Shown here piece by piece: positions 34,962-42,897 of a stretch of 64,000 nt of DNA. The DNA comes from Candidatus Acididesulfobacter guangdongensis (GTDB lineage Bacteria; SZUA-79; Acidulodesulfobacterales; Acidulodesulfobacteraceae). Position numbers and translations under genes: made by a program. Each line of letters starts with the position of its first letter. Position 1 is the stretch's first letter. The notes beneath the pieces were generated by a model. It saw only the letters and a list, made by a program, of their open reading frames with translations, was not told the DNA's origin and searched no databases. Where the stretch lies: contig SGBC01000003.1 in NCBI GenBank assembly GCA_004195045.1, positions 248,001 to 312,000 of the forward strand, given 5' to 3'.

Positions 34962-35699
34962 TCAGACAATATTGTCTATATCTATTTCTATGTCATGCGG
35001 TTCAAGCATCGCATTAATTAAAGAAATTTTTTTAAAATTTTTCAAATCAGCCGTACGAACTTTAATTTCTTTAATTATACATTCATTTAAAAGATACCGT
35101 CTTTTGACTCCGTTCAGCAGATAACTTTCAGGAGTCACCCATTCTTTGCCGTCATACAAAATAATATTAGAATAAGACGTATCTGTTATCAATCCTTTTT
35201 TAACTATAAGAATATCAAAATCGTCGCCGCAAGGATTATTGTCGTCGTGTGAGTTATAGCCGCGACGAAGACTATCGCTGCTGCGCGAATTTTTATTATC
35301 TTTGTTATTATTGATTAAATTTGCAGGTAAATTTGACTGATTTTTATTTTTGAAAATTTTAGACTCGTTAAATAAATTATTAATAGAATCTCTATTTTCA
35401 AATTTTAGGCTGTAATCTATATCCGATTCTACAAGCTTTAATCTTTTAATATTTTTTTTTATATACGGTAAAATTTCAATACTTTCTATTTTATCTGAAT
35501 AAACTATCCTGCATTTAAATATTCCTTTCTTAAACTCTGCTGCGGGGGACGGAAGAAATTTTCCGATATCTATAAATTCGCTTTTCAGCAGGTTTTTTTT
35601 AAAAAAATGAATAATAGTGTCGTTCAGTCTTTTGTTATGGTAGTCTATTAGCTTGTAGTTTCCGTTTTCTAATTTAACTGTTTCTATAAATCGGCACAT
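34962..35699 (-). CDS. pabC: Aminodeoxychorismate lyase-like class IV aminotransferase (PabC)
   Basis: This PLP enzyme would release 4-aminobenzoate from aminodeoxychorismate for folate. The 245-residue protein has FIETVKLENGNYKLIDYHNKRL at the start (Arg typical of the family), KKGLITDTSYSNIILYDGKEWVTP and GVKRRYLL, the cofactor-binding blocks of class IV aminotransferases. The catalytic Lys is not placed with confidence. An Asn/Ser/Asp-rich insert occurs at about residues 112-152. The start overlaps the end of pabB by 26 bases, so the pair is one operon. Confidence 0.82.
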   Translation of the reverse strand: MCRFIETVKLENGNYKLIDYHNKRLNDTIIHFFKKNLLKSEFIDIGKFLPSPAAEFKKGIFKCRIVYSDKIESIEILPYIKKNIKRLKLVESDIDYSLKFENRDSINNLFNESKIFKNKNQSNLPANLINNNKDNKNSRSSDSLRRGYNSHDDNNPCGDDFDILIVKKGLITDTSYSNIILYDGKEWVTPESYLLNGVKRRYLLNECIIKEIKVRTADLKNFKKISLINAMLEPHDIEIDIDNIV

Positions 35700-36903
35700 A
35701 TATCTTCCGTATCATCTCGTTATATTCTTTTATAGCGGTGCTGTAAACAGTTATGCCTCCGCCGCTTCTATAGTATAATTTGTTGTTTATATTTTCAATA
35801 AATCTTATCATAACGGAACTTTTAAGGCAATTTTTTATTCCGTCGTAATAGCCGAAAACTCCGGTATAATATCCTCTCGTTTCTAATTCTGCCTGTTTAA
35901 TAATTTCTAAAGTCTGGTCTTTAGGCGCTCCGGACACTGAACCTGCAGGCAATAAGCTTAGAAAGATATCTCCGAATTTATTGGTATAATTAATTTTTAA
36001 TTTGCCCTCAATTTCAGAAACCGTCTGGAATAATGAACCCGAGTTTGTGTTAATTTTTTCGGTATAACGGAATTTGTTTACCTTTACGTCCGAACTGATT
36101 ATATTCAGGTCGTTTCTTAATAAATCCACAACGGTAATATGTTCTGCTAATTCTTTATCGTCATCTATTAAAATCTTTTCGGCATTTTTTAATCCGGCAT
36201 TAATTGTGCCTTTGACCGGATATGTAAAAATTCTGTTATTCTCATCTATGTTAATAAATGATTCCGGTGAAAAAACTACGAACTCATAATCGTCTTTTTT
36301 AAAATAAAGCTTATATTTTGCGCAGCTCAGATAAAAAATTTCTTCTAAAGAAAAATTATAAATTTCTATAGGCGTTTTAAAAGTCAGATTTAGTAGATAT
36401 GAATTGCCGTTTTTCTGATTATCCGCCACCAATTTAAAACAGTCATTATACGTTTCAAAATTTATAGGAAATTTTTTCATATATTTATTTTTCCAGACTT
36501 TATGCATAAATGGGTTATAATTATAATTTTTAAACCCGTCTATATTGTATTTAAGCAGAATATCATCATATTTAGATTTTTTAAATTTGTCATCTTTATC
36601 ATATTCTTTTTTATTGTTATTGTATTTTTCATAATAATCATACCTGTTGTTATTATTGCCGGTATATCTATTAGCGCGGTATTTATCAAGATTATTATGT
36701 TTTTCATCGTTATCATGATTACATTGCTTTTGCAGACAATCCGAAGGGTTTGCGTCCGCGGCGTTTGTGTTCGGCAGCTCAAATATCAAAGGATATTCTA
36801 ATTCAAAATCAATAATAAATACGAAGCCGACTCTTTTTTCGCCGTATTTATTCATTAAATTAAAGAAATTTAATGTGTCTGATGAAATTTTATAAGAATT
36901 CAT
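35674..36903 (-). CDS. pabB: Aminodeoxychorismate synthase component I (PabB)
   Basis: PabB aminates chorismate for folate synthesis. The C-terminal chorismate-binding domain is clear: YPVKGTINAG, DDKELAEHITVVDLLRNDL, LLPAGSVSGAPKDQTLEII and YYTGVFGYYDG, which hold the catalytic Lys/Glu and Mg sites. The N-terminal domain is shortened and interrupted by an Asn/Lys/Tyr-rich stretch at about residues 55-120. The total of 409 is a little short for the family. No PabA (amidotransferase) gene is in the window. It is cotranscribed with pabC. Confidence 0.9.
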   Translation of the reverse strand: MNSYKISSDTLNFFNLMNKYGEKRVGFVFIIDFELEYPLIFELPNTNAADANPSDCLQKQCNHDNDEKHNNLDKYRANRYTGNNNNRYDYYEKYNNNKKEYDKDDKFKKSKYDDILLKYNIDGFKNYNYNPFMHKVWKNKYMKKFPINFETYNDCFKLVADNQKNGNSYLLNLTFKTPIEIYNFSLEEIFYLSCAKYKLYFKKDDYEFVVFSPESFINIDENNRIFTYPVKGTINAGLKNAEKILIDDDKELAEHITVVDLLRNDLNIISSDVKVNKFRYTEKINTNSGSLFQTVSEIEGKLKINYTNKFGDIFLSLLPAGSVSGAPKDQTLEIIKQAELETRGYYTGVFGYYDGIKNCLKSSVMIRFIENINNKLYYRSGGGITVYSTAIKEYNEMIRKIYVPIYRNS

Positions 36904-37031
36904 TTAAAAAAATAATTTCAGATAGGCAAGCTTGCGATACAAGATTTTATAGTAAAATATTATATCATAAATAGAAAAACATTTTATAGAAATAAAATAA
37001 TAAGGACAGAAAATAAACGGAAATTTACAGC

Positions 37032-37056
37032 AAAAATAGTGACCGTCCCTAATTTT
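37032..37056. repeat. REP-like motif AAAAATAGTGACCGTCCCTA
   Basis: This intergenic motif lies between pabB and the MCP fragment. It is like a known class of short interspersed repeats in proteobacteria and shares the start with 34905-34923. It is a single copy here, so the assignment is tentative. Confidence 0.4.
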
Positions 37057-37189
37057 GCCGCTAATTGTGCACATAATTTTATGGTAATATATTATATTAT
37101 TAATTATTAATGAACTATGCGTCAAAGTTTGATGATTGTCCTAAATATTTTATTGCATATATTATTATAATAAGCTATATTGTATCTTA

Positions 37190-37245
37190 TTTTAGTTATT
37201 TTAGTTATTTTAGTCATTTTAGTCATTTTAGTTACTTTAATTTTT
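37190..37245. repeat. 10-bp tandem repeat (ATTTTAGTTA type)
   Basis: TTTTAGTTA/TTTTAGTCA recurs five times with a 10-base period between pabB and the MCP fragment. The rest of 36904-37360 is A+T-rich and holds no gene. Confidence 0.6.
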
Positions 37246-37360
37246 TTAATTATTTTAATTTATTTATATAACTGATAAAGTTGGTTTTATCAAAAAAAAG
37301 AAAGAATACTCCGGTTCTCAGGCGAGAGCAGTTCATATAACTGGTGCGACTATATAATAG

Positions 37361-37876
37361 TGTAAGTATAGAATTTCCGTCATTAACGACATAGTCGACC
37401 AGACTAATTTTCTTGCATTGAACGCTGCAATAGAAGCGGCAAGAGCCGGAGAGCAGGGGAGAGGTTTTGCGGTAGTGGCGGACGAAGTAAGAAAGTTAGC
37501 CGAAAGAACAACAAAGGCTACAAAAGAAATAGAATCAATAGTGGTAAATATTCAAAATCAAACGCATAAAGCCGTTAAATCTATGGAAAAAGGGAAAATA
37601 GACGTCAATAACGGCAGCCTTAAGGTTTCTAAGGCTTCTGAATCTATTCAAAGCATAAATATTTTAACCAACAAACTGAAAGAGATGATAACCGGCATAG
37701 CTACGGCATCGGAAGAGCAGTCTATGGTTTCCGAAGAAATTTCTAAATCTTCCGAAGCTATTCTTGTAGCTCAGGATAATGCTACAAGCAGTTCAAAACA
37801 GGTTTCGGCTTCAAGTGAAGAGCTTGCAAATCTTGCCGTGAACCTGTCGAAATTAGTTGCGGTTTTTAAGGTTTAA
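37361..37876 (+). pseudogene. Methyl-accepting chemotaxis protein, C-terminal signalling fragment
   Basis: The open frame from 37361 reads [20 protein letters not shown] and then the hairpin tip core [26 protein letters not shown], continuing through the descending coiled coil to the C-terminus (LVAVFKV). All upstream parts (sensor, membrane spans, HAMP, ascending helix) are missing, and a stop lies at 37358-37360. A TTG at 37418 could start translation but has no ribosome site. It is most likely a 5'-deleted MCP gene. Confidence 0.85.
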
Positions 37877-38028
37877 ATTAAGTACGGATGACGATAAAAA
37901 TATTATTCAGCTATTATTAATTTAATTTTATAGAAAAATTGTTCCCGTAATATTGTATGACATAATATGATATAATAATAATATGCGTATAATAAAATAA
38001 TTTCTATAAAAAATAACGGAGAGAAATC

Positions 38029-38415
38029 ATGGCTAAAATTAATAATATTGTAAAAGAGGTGTTGGATAAAACTGAAATGCTGGTAATTGGGACATGCGGC
38101 GCAGACGGCGTGCATCTGTCGGCGACATGGGGTGAGTATGTAAAAAATATCGGTCTAATCGACGATGAAATAATTTTAATACCTTCCGGCGGATTAAGCA
38201 AAACAGAGGAAAATTTAAAACTTAAAAATAATATAGAAGTTTTAATAGGTTCTAAGCAGGTTCAAAGCGCTCACGGCGCAGGTCAGGGCATAAGCATTTT
38301 CGGAAAAGGCGAATTCGTATATTCCGGAGAAATTTTCGACAGGGTTAAATCAAAATATTCATGGATAAGGGCAGTTTTAATGATAAAAATCGAATCGTTC
38401 AGCACGCAGCTATAA
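38029..38415 (+). CDS. FMN-binding split-barrel (pyridoxamine 5'-phosphate oxidase-like) protein
   Basis: This 128-residue protein has the split beta-barrel pattern of the PNPOx-like family: MLVIGTCGADGVHLSATWGEYVK, then IILIPSGGLSKTEENLKLKNNIEVLIGSK and GISIFGKGEFVY. FMN or F420 binding is likely from the family; the substrate is not known. A ribosome site (GGAGAG) precedes the ATG. It stands alone. Confidence 0.85.
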   Translation: MAKINNIVKEVLDKTEMLVIGTCGADGVHLSATWGEYVKNIGLIDDEIILIPSGGLSKTEENLKLKNNIEVLIGSKQVQSAHGAGQGISIFGKGEFVYSGEIFDRVKSKYSWIRAVLMIKIESFSTQL

Positions 38416-38806
38416 TATAATAATGTTATATTGTAATACTGCTTATAAGTTATATTTATAGCTGCAGTAATGGCGACAATAGAAATTAAATTGCAATACT
38501 GATGATATTTGCTTATGTAATTGCGCATTTGCAATTGCATACTGAGCAGAGTATGCTTAATTATTATTATTGTTATTTTATTCTTATTTCTGTCATTATT
38601 TCTAGTTGTCTTGCTTTCACTTTTTCCTTTCCTTTCCTTTATAGCTTTATATCTTTTAAGTTGATGCTCAAGACATAATAATTTATAAAATCAGATTGTA
38701 AAATTTTAAAAAAATATTTGTATTCGTTGGTGGAATATTATAAAATTAATTAACAATAATATATAATTTATATTAAAATAACCTTTTATATAATAAATAA
38801 TTTACT
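38416..38806. other. Gene-free gap
   Basis: No gene or structured element is convincing. A pyrimidine-rich run (CCTTTCCTTTCCTTT near 38627) and short imperfect repeats (TTGCAATACTG, TTGCAATTGCATACTG) are the only features. Confidence 0.4.
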
Positions 38807-39208
38807 ATGATAACTATAGATAATAAAATTAAATATTCGAAAGAAGAATTAAAAGATAAGCTGAAGCAGTTATGTAATACCGCAGCGTCAATACAGTTTG
38901 CCGCCCACGATATAGCCGGTTTTTTAAAAAAGGACGAAAGCTCGGAGCATATCAGCGAAGAAGATGTTATGTCAAGTTTAATTTCAGCAGAAACTCATTT
39001 TAGGAGTTTTGTAAGCGTTGATTTATTGCTGCAAATAAAACAGAGCATAGCGTCAAGATTTCAAAAGATACAAAATACGGAAGGATATGACGTAAAAACA
39101 ACGTTAATAATTAAAAGAATATCCGAAAATATAGAAAAGGTAATAATGGAAATAATAGACGAACACATAGAAAACGAAATATCTGCAGGATCTCTTCTGA
39201 ATAAATAA
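38807..39208 (+). CDS. Hypothetical helical protein
   Basis: This is a 133-residue acidic, mostly helical protein that I do not recognise. It has no signal peptide or membrane span. The N-terminal segment KYSKEELKDKLKQLCNTAASIQFAAHDIAGFL suggests a helix bundle. Codon use and the conserved frame support coding. It is followed by two further unknown genes in the same direction and then, convergently, a PilB-like ATPase gene. Confidence 0.6.
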   Translation: MITIDNKIKYSKEELKDKLKQLCNTAASIQFAAHDIAGFLKKDESSEHISEEDVMSSLISAETHFRSFVSVDLLLQIKQSIASRFQKIQNTEGYDVKTTLIIKRISENIEKVIMEIIDEHIENEISAGSLLNK

Positions 39209-39357
39209 ATAGCATATAGAAAAAGATTAAATTTCGTCATTGCGCAAACGATTTGGCGGCTGCGATAACGGCGATGTTTCAATACAGATAAACTATAAGC
39301 GTAGCAGTTAATAAAAATTAGCTAAATTATATTTGCATGTAATATTTTAAAATCTAT

Positions 39358-39948
39358 ATGATATTATTAGACATCGTAGAACATTTGAAATTGTTAAAAA
39401 TAAAAAATTTTATTATCGTAAAAAATTTTCTTTACAGCAAGTCGTCGGTTTCCGAAATTTTTAAAGACCCTGATTTATTGTTTATAGTAATAAAAGAAGA
39501 ATCTTGTGTAATAGATTCTCTAATAAATCCTAACGCAGAGTATTTTGTATGCGGACGCAATATTGTTTTAAATAAGAAAAAATTTCCTGTTCTATTGCAG
39601 GTTATCAGATTAAACAACGATGATAACCTTATTTATCTGTCGCATACTTTTGCGGGTAAAAATTCAGACATAACGCTTATTAAAAATTTTAATGACCAAA
39701 AGTTAGGCGCTATAATTATGATAGATAATAATTTTAAATCGCTTTTGATAAAATTTGAAATTAGCAGCAGCCAAAAAATCCGCGGTTATTTGAAAATATT
39801 ATCAGATTCTAAATTATTTCAAAACGCGAGAGACATAGGAACCGGATTAGAATATGATGAATTAAAACCTGCGGTAGATGTAATTTTCAGCGATAAGCAA
39901 AAAATATTTCATTCTTTGCTTAATAATGACAATTGTGACGATTTATAA
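39358..39948 (+). CDS. Hypothetical protein
   Basis: This 196-residue protein is not recognised. It is mixed alpha/beta, with LLFIVIKEESCVIDSLI and YFVCGRNIVLNKKKFPVLLQVIR blocks, no membrane segment and an acidic C-terminus. It is preceded by the 133-residue gene and followed by a 60-residue gene, all on the plus strand. The role is unknown. Confidence 0.6.
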   Translation: MILLDIVEHLKLLKIKNFIIVKNFLYSKSSVSEIFKDPDLLFIVIKEESCVIDSLINPNAEYFVCGRNIVLNKKKFPVLLQVIRLNNDDNLIYLSHTFAGKNSDITLIKNFNDQKLGAIIMIDNNFKSLLIKFEISSSQKIRGYLKILSDSKLFQNARDIGTGLEYDELKPAVDVIFSDKQKIFHSLLNNDNCDDL

Positions 39949-40051
39949 TTTAATAAGTAAAAATTATTATACTTCAATAACATAAACATATTGTAAAATA
40001 AGGATACATAACTAAAAGTGCGGCAGCGGAAAAATACGAGGAACAGATATT

Positions 40052-40234
40052 ATGTTTTTTAAAACTTTAATCACTAGATTATTTAAGATTGAAAATAATT
40101 ATCAGGAAGGATATAATAAGGGCTATTTAGACGGTTATAAAAAAGCCTCAGAAGATAAGAGCGAAAAACAGGAAAGATATAAAAAAACCGCAATATACCG
40201 CAAAGACAATATTTCGACTCATGAAGAAATATAA
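40052..40234 (+). CDS. Small hypothetical protein with GY-repeat
   Basis: This 60-residue charged protein has a ribosome site (GAGGAAC) before the ATG and a short repeat, EGYNKGYLDGYKKA, at residues 19-32. No family is recognised. It is last in a run of three unknown genes. Confidence 0.55.
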   Translation: MFFKTLITRLFKIENNYQEGYNKGYLDGYKKASEDKSEKQERYKKTAIYRKDNISTHEEI

Positions 40235-40269
40235 ATTGTAGAAAAATAAATCTTATTTTTTATATTTAT

Positions 40270-42033
40270 TTATGACGTTTTTTCTTCTTCCGACAAATAT
40301 TCCGATATTTCATCGTATGAAGTAATGCCGGCTTCTAATTTTTCAATAGCAGAATCTCTTAAAAAACGCATGCCGTTTTCGCGGGCGTATTCCGTTATTC
40401 TAGATTCGTCCGCGTTCTGATATATCAGTTTGCTTATATTTTCATTAATCTCAAGCATTTCGTAAATTGCGGCTCTGCCTTTAAATCCGGTATGCATACA
40501 TTCGGGACATCCTTTTTTCTTATATACTTTAATATTTTTATTTCTAACAGGATAAGTGGAATCGATTTCCTTGCATACCGGACATAGTTTCCTTACTAAT
40601 CTTTGGGCTATCACAAGATTTAGACTTGAAGCTATAAGATAAGGGTCTATACCCATGTTTATCAGCCTTGAAATAGTTAATATTGCGTTGTTCGTATGGA
40701 TTGTGGAAAGCACCATGTGACCGGTCAACGCCGCTTTTATAGAAATTTCCGCCGTTTCTTTATCTCTTATTTCGCCAACCATAATAATATCGGGGTCCTG
40801 CCTTAATAATGCGCGAAGAACCTCCGCAAAAGTGAAATTTATTTTCTCTCTTACGTTAACCTGCGTTATCCTGTCCATATTGTATTCTATAGGGTCTTCC
40901 ACCGTCGTTATATTTAAAGATTTTCTGTCAAGGTCGTTCAGAGCGCTGTACAGAGTGGTAGTCTTGCCGGAACCTGTAGGTCCGGTAACCAATGTTATGC
41001 CGTAAGGTTTATGTATTGCATTTTTAAGTATTTTTATATTATCTTCCGAAAATCCTAATTTTGAGATATTAAGTTCAATGGCGCCTTTATCTAATATCCT
41101 CAGTACAGTTTTTTCGCCGTAAAGCGACGGCAGGGTAGATACTCTTAAATCAATATAATTGCCCTTATAATTTACTTTTATATGACCGTCCTGAGGCAGC
41201 CTCTGTTCGGATATATCAAGATTTGCCATTATTTTTATTCTCGATATTATAGCGTTTTTAAGGTCAGACGAAGTTGATGACGCTTCTATAAGTTTGCCGT
41301 CTAGTCTGTATCTTATCAGCAATTCTTTTTCATAGCATTCTATATGGATATCGGAAGCGTTTATTTTTATAGCGTCCGATATAGTTCTGTTTACAAACTG
41401 TATTATTTTATTATTGTCGGGAATTGTAATATCTATTAATTCTGTTTTAGCTTCGGGTTGATTTTCATTTTTATTGCCGCCGCCGTCGTTTAAAATAGTT
41501 CCCGCATTATAATATTTGCCTATCAGCTGATTAATTTCGGATTTAGAGATAATTTTCTGTTCTATTGGACATCCGACATAAAATTTTAAATCATCCTCGG
41601 CTGCCGCATCTAAAAGATTTGCAGCAAAAACATATAGTTTATTATTTTCCTTTTTATACGGAACAATGTCGTAATTAAGGGCTATAGAGACGGGAATAAG
41701 CCGTATCAAATCTTGGTCTATAGTTTTCTGAATATTTTTATCGGAATCTAATTCCTGAAATTCGGAAGACAGAAAATCAATGAATCCGTCATTTTTTTCA
41801 AATTGCAATTTAGAAGACGAACCAACTAATGAATCCTGTTTTTCTTGCTGTTCGTTTAATATATCGTCTAATTGAGATTGCGTGATTATTTCGCTTCTCA
41901 CTAAAATATCGCCTAATTTAAGATATTTATTTTCTAAATCGTTTAATTTTTTTTGTGTGCTTAAAGCGTTATTTATTGTAAGTTCGTCGGTAATACCTTT
42001 TTTTATTAATAATTCGCCTAATTTAGCCTTCAT
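40270..42033 (-). CDS. PilB/GspE-type secretion ATPase (paralogue 1)
   Basis: This is a 587-residue hexameric ATPase of the type IV pilus / type II secretion class. It has two N-terminal MshEN-like domains (LGELLIKKGI, LGDILVRSEIIT), Walker A GPTGSGKTTTLYSAL, Asp-box, Walker B DPDIIMVGEIRDKETA, His-box TGHMVLSTIHTN and a tetra-Cys zinc site (CPVC ... CPEC). All functional motifs are present. A second such gene lies at 60330. Without a neighbouring pilC it is unclear which system this copy drives. Confidence 0.93.
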   Translation of the reverse strand: MKAKLGELLIKKGITDELTINNALSTQKKLNDLENKYLKLGDILVRSEIITQSQLDDILNEQQEKQDSLVGSSSKLQFEKNDGFIDFLSSEFQELDSDKNIQKTIDQDLIRLIPVSIALNYDIVPYKKENNKLYVFAANLLDAAAEDDLKFYVGCPIEQKIISKSEINQLIGKYYNAGTILNDGGGNKNENQPEAKTELIDITIPDNNKIIQFVNRTISDAIKINASDIHIECYEKELLIRYRLDGKLIEASSTSSDLKNAIISRIKIMANLDISEQRLPQDGHIKVNYKGNYIDLRVSTLPSLYGEKTVLRILDKGAIELNISKLGFSEDNIKILKNAIHKPYGITLVTGPTGSGKTTTLYSALNDLDRKSLNITTVEDPIEYNMDRITQVNVREKINFTFAEVLRALLRQDPDIIMVGEIRDKETAEISIKAALTGHMVLSTIHTNNAILTISRLINMGIDPYLIASSLNLVIAQRLVRKLCPVCKEIDSTYPVRNKNIKVYKKKGCPECMHTGFKGRAAIYEMLEINENISKLIYQNADESRITEYARENGMRFLRDSAIEKLEAGITSYDEISEYLSEEEKTS

Positions 42034-42112
42034 ATATTGAAATTTATTATTTTAATTATTTATTAATTCTCAGTTTATTATATTTTTGTATTTTTACATT
42101 TACATCGCATGT

Positions 42113-42367
42113 TTATTTTTTTCGTATATAAAATTTATATACGCCGCTATCTTCGGCGGATTCAACTAATTCGTTGCCAGTCCTTTTGCACCACGCCGGC
42201 ACATCGCTTACAGAACCCGGGTCTGTTATTATAAATTCTAAAATTTCTCCGCTGTTCAAACTCTCAAATTCTTTTCTCATTTTAAGAATGGGTTCAGGAC
42301 AGAATAAACCTGACGCGTTGAAAGTTTTGTCAGCGTTTACGACTGTTTTATCCGCACTTGCCGCCAT
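42113..42367 (-). CDS. TusA/SirA-like sulfur-carrier protein
   Basis: This 84-residue protein has the family signature LFCPEPILKMRKEFESL (catalytic Cys in CPxP at about residue 23) and the second motif ITDPGSVSDVPAWCKRTGNEL. TusA-type proteins carry persulfide sulfur for tRNA thiolation, cofactor synthesis or sulfur metabolism. An N-terminal extension of about 16 residues precedes the usual start. It lies upstream of the PilB-like gene on the same strand, probably by chance. Confidence 0.92.
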   Translation of the reverse strand: MAASADKTVVNADKTFNASGLFCPEPILKMRKEFESLNSGEILEFIITDPGSVSDVPAWCKRTGNELVESAEDSGVYKFYIRKK

Positions 42368-42615
42368 TGACGCATAACCCCCCGCTAAAATTAATTATAT
42401 AAATTTTTAACTATAATAATATTTTTTTGTTAATTTTGCAATACATTTTGTTATATGCGGCTTTTTAATTTTTTCAACGGTTTTGCGATTTATTAGTCAA
42501 GTATCTTAATAAGTATCTTAATGCAGTATTTTATATACAGAAATACAGCCGTTATTTCAAATACAATTTTATTTATAAAATTTTATTTGAATTATTTGTA
42601 ATACACAGTTTAAAC

Positions 42616-42748
42616 AATATCCTTAATCCTGCAATAGAAAATATTTATGCATTTCTTTGCTCGGTTAAGCGAAATATAAGTAAAAAGTAAAAGGTGTCTG
42701 ACACCTTTTCCGAGTAGATAACTTTCTATTGCAGGATTAAGGAATATT
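42616..42748. repeat. 133-bp nested palindromic element (REP/MITE-like)
   Basis: Three hairpins are nested: an outer 24-25-bp inverted repeat (42616-42640 against 42723-42748, one base bulged; TCCTTAATCCTGCAATAG type), a CTCGG/CCGAG pair (42660-42664, 42710-42714), and a central perfect palindrome AAAAGGTGTC-T-GACACCTTTT (42689-42709). It sits in a 530-base gene-free gap with nothing else recognisable. The central word recurs near Rpn element B. Confidence 0.8.
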
Positions 42749-42897
42749 TTAATGCAATATTAATTTGAAATAAGTATAATAGAACAAGTATAGTATTTAT
42801 TTTATCGAACTTATATTTTGCCGACGCTTAAGAGATATTTAATCAATATTTATTTAACTGATAGCGACATATATTATATTTATATTATTAAGCCGCA

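Noticed and set aside
36502-36801. Plus-strand ORF rich in Ile, Val and Phe that looks like a membrane protein
   Set aside because: It is the complementary reading of the Asn/Lys-rich insert of pabB on the other strand; such inserts always mirror as hydrophobic frames.
42689-42709. Simple intrinsic terminator of the TusA or tamB region
   Set aside because: No gene ends toward it within reach in the right direction, and it is part of a larger nested palindrome.
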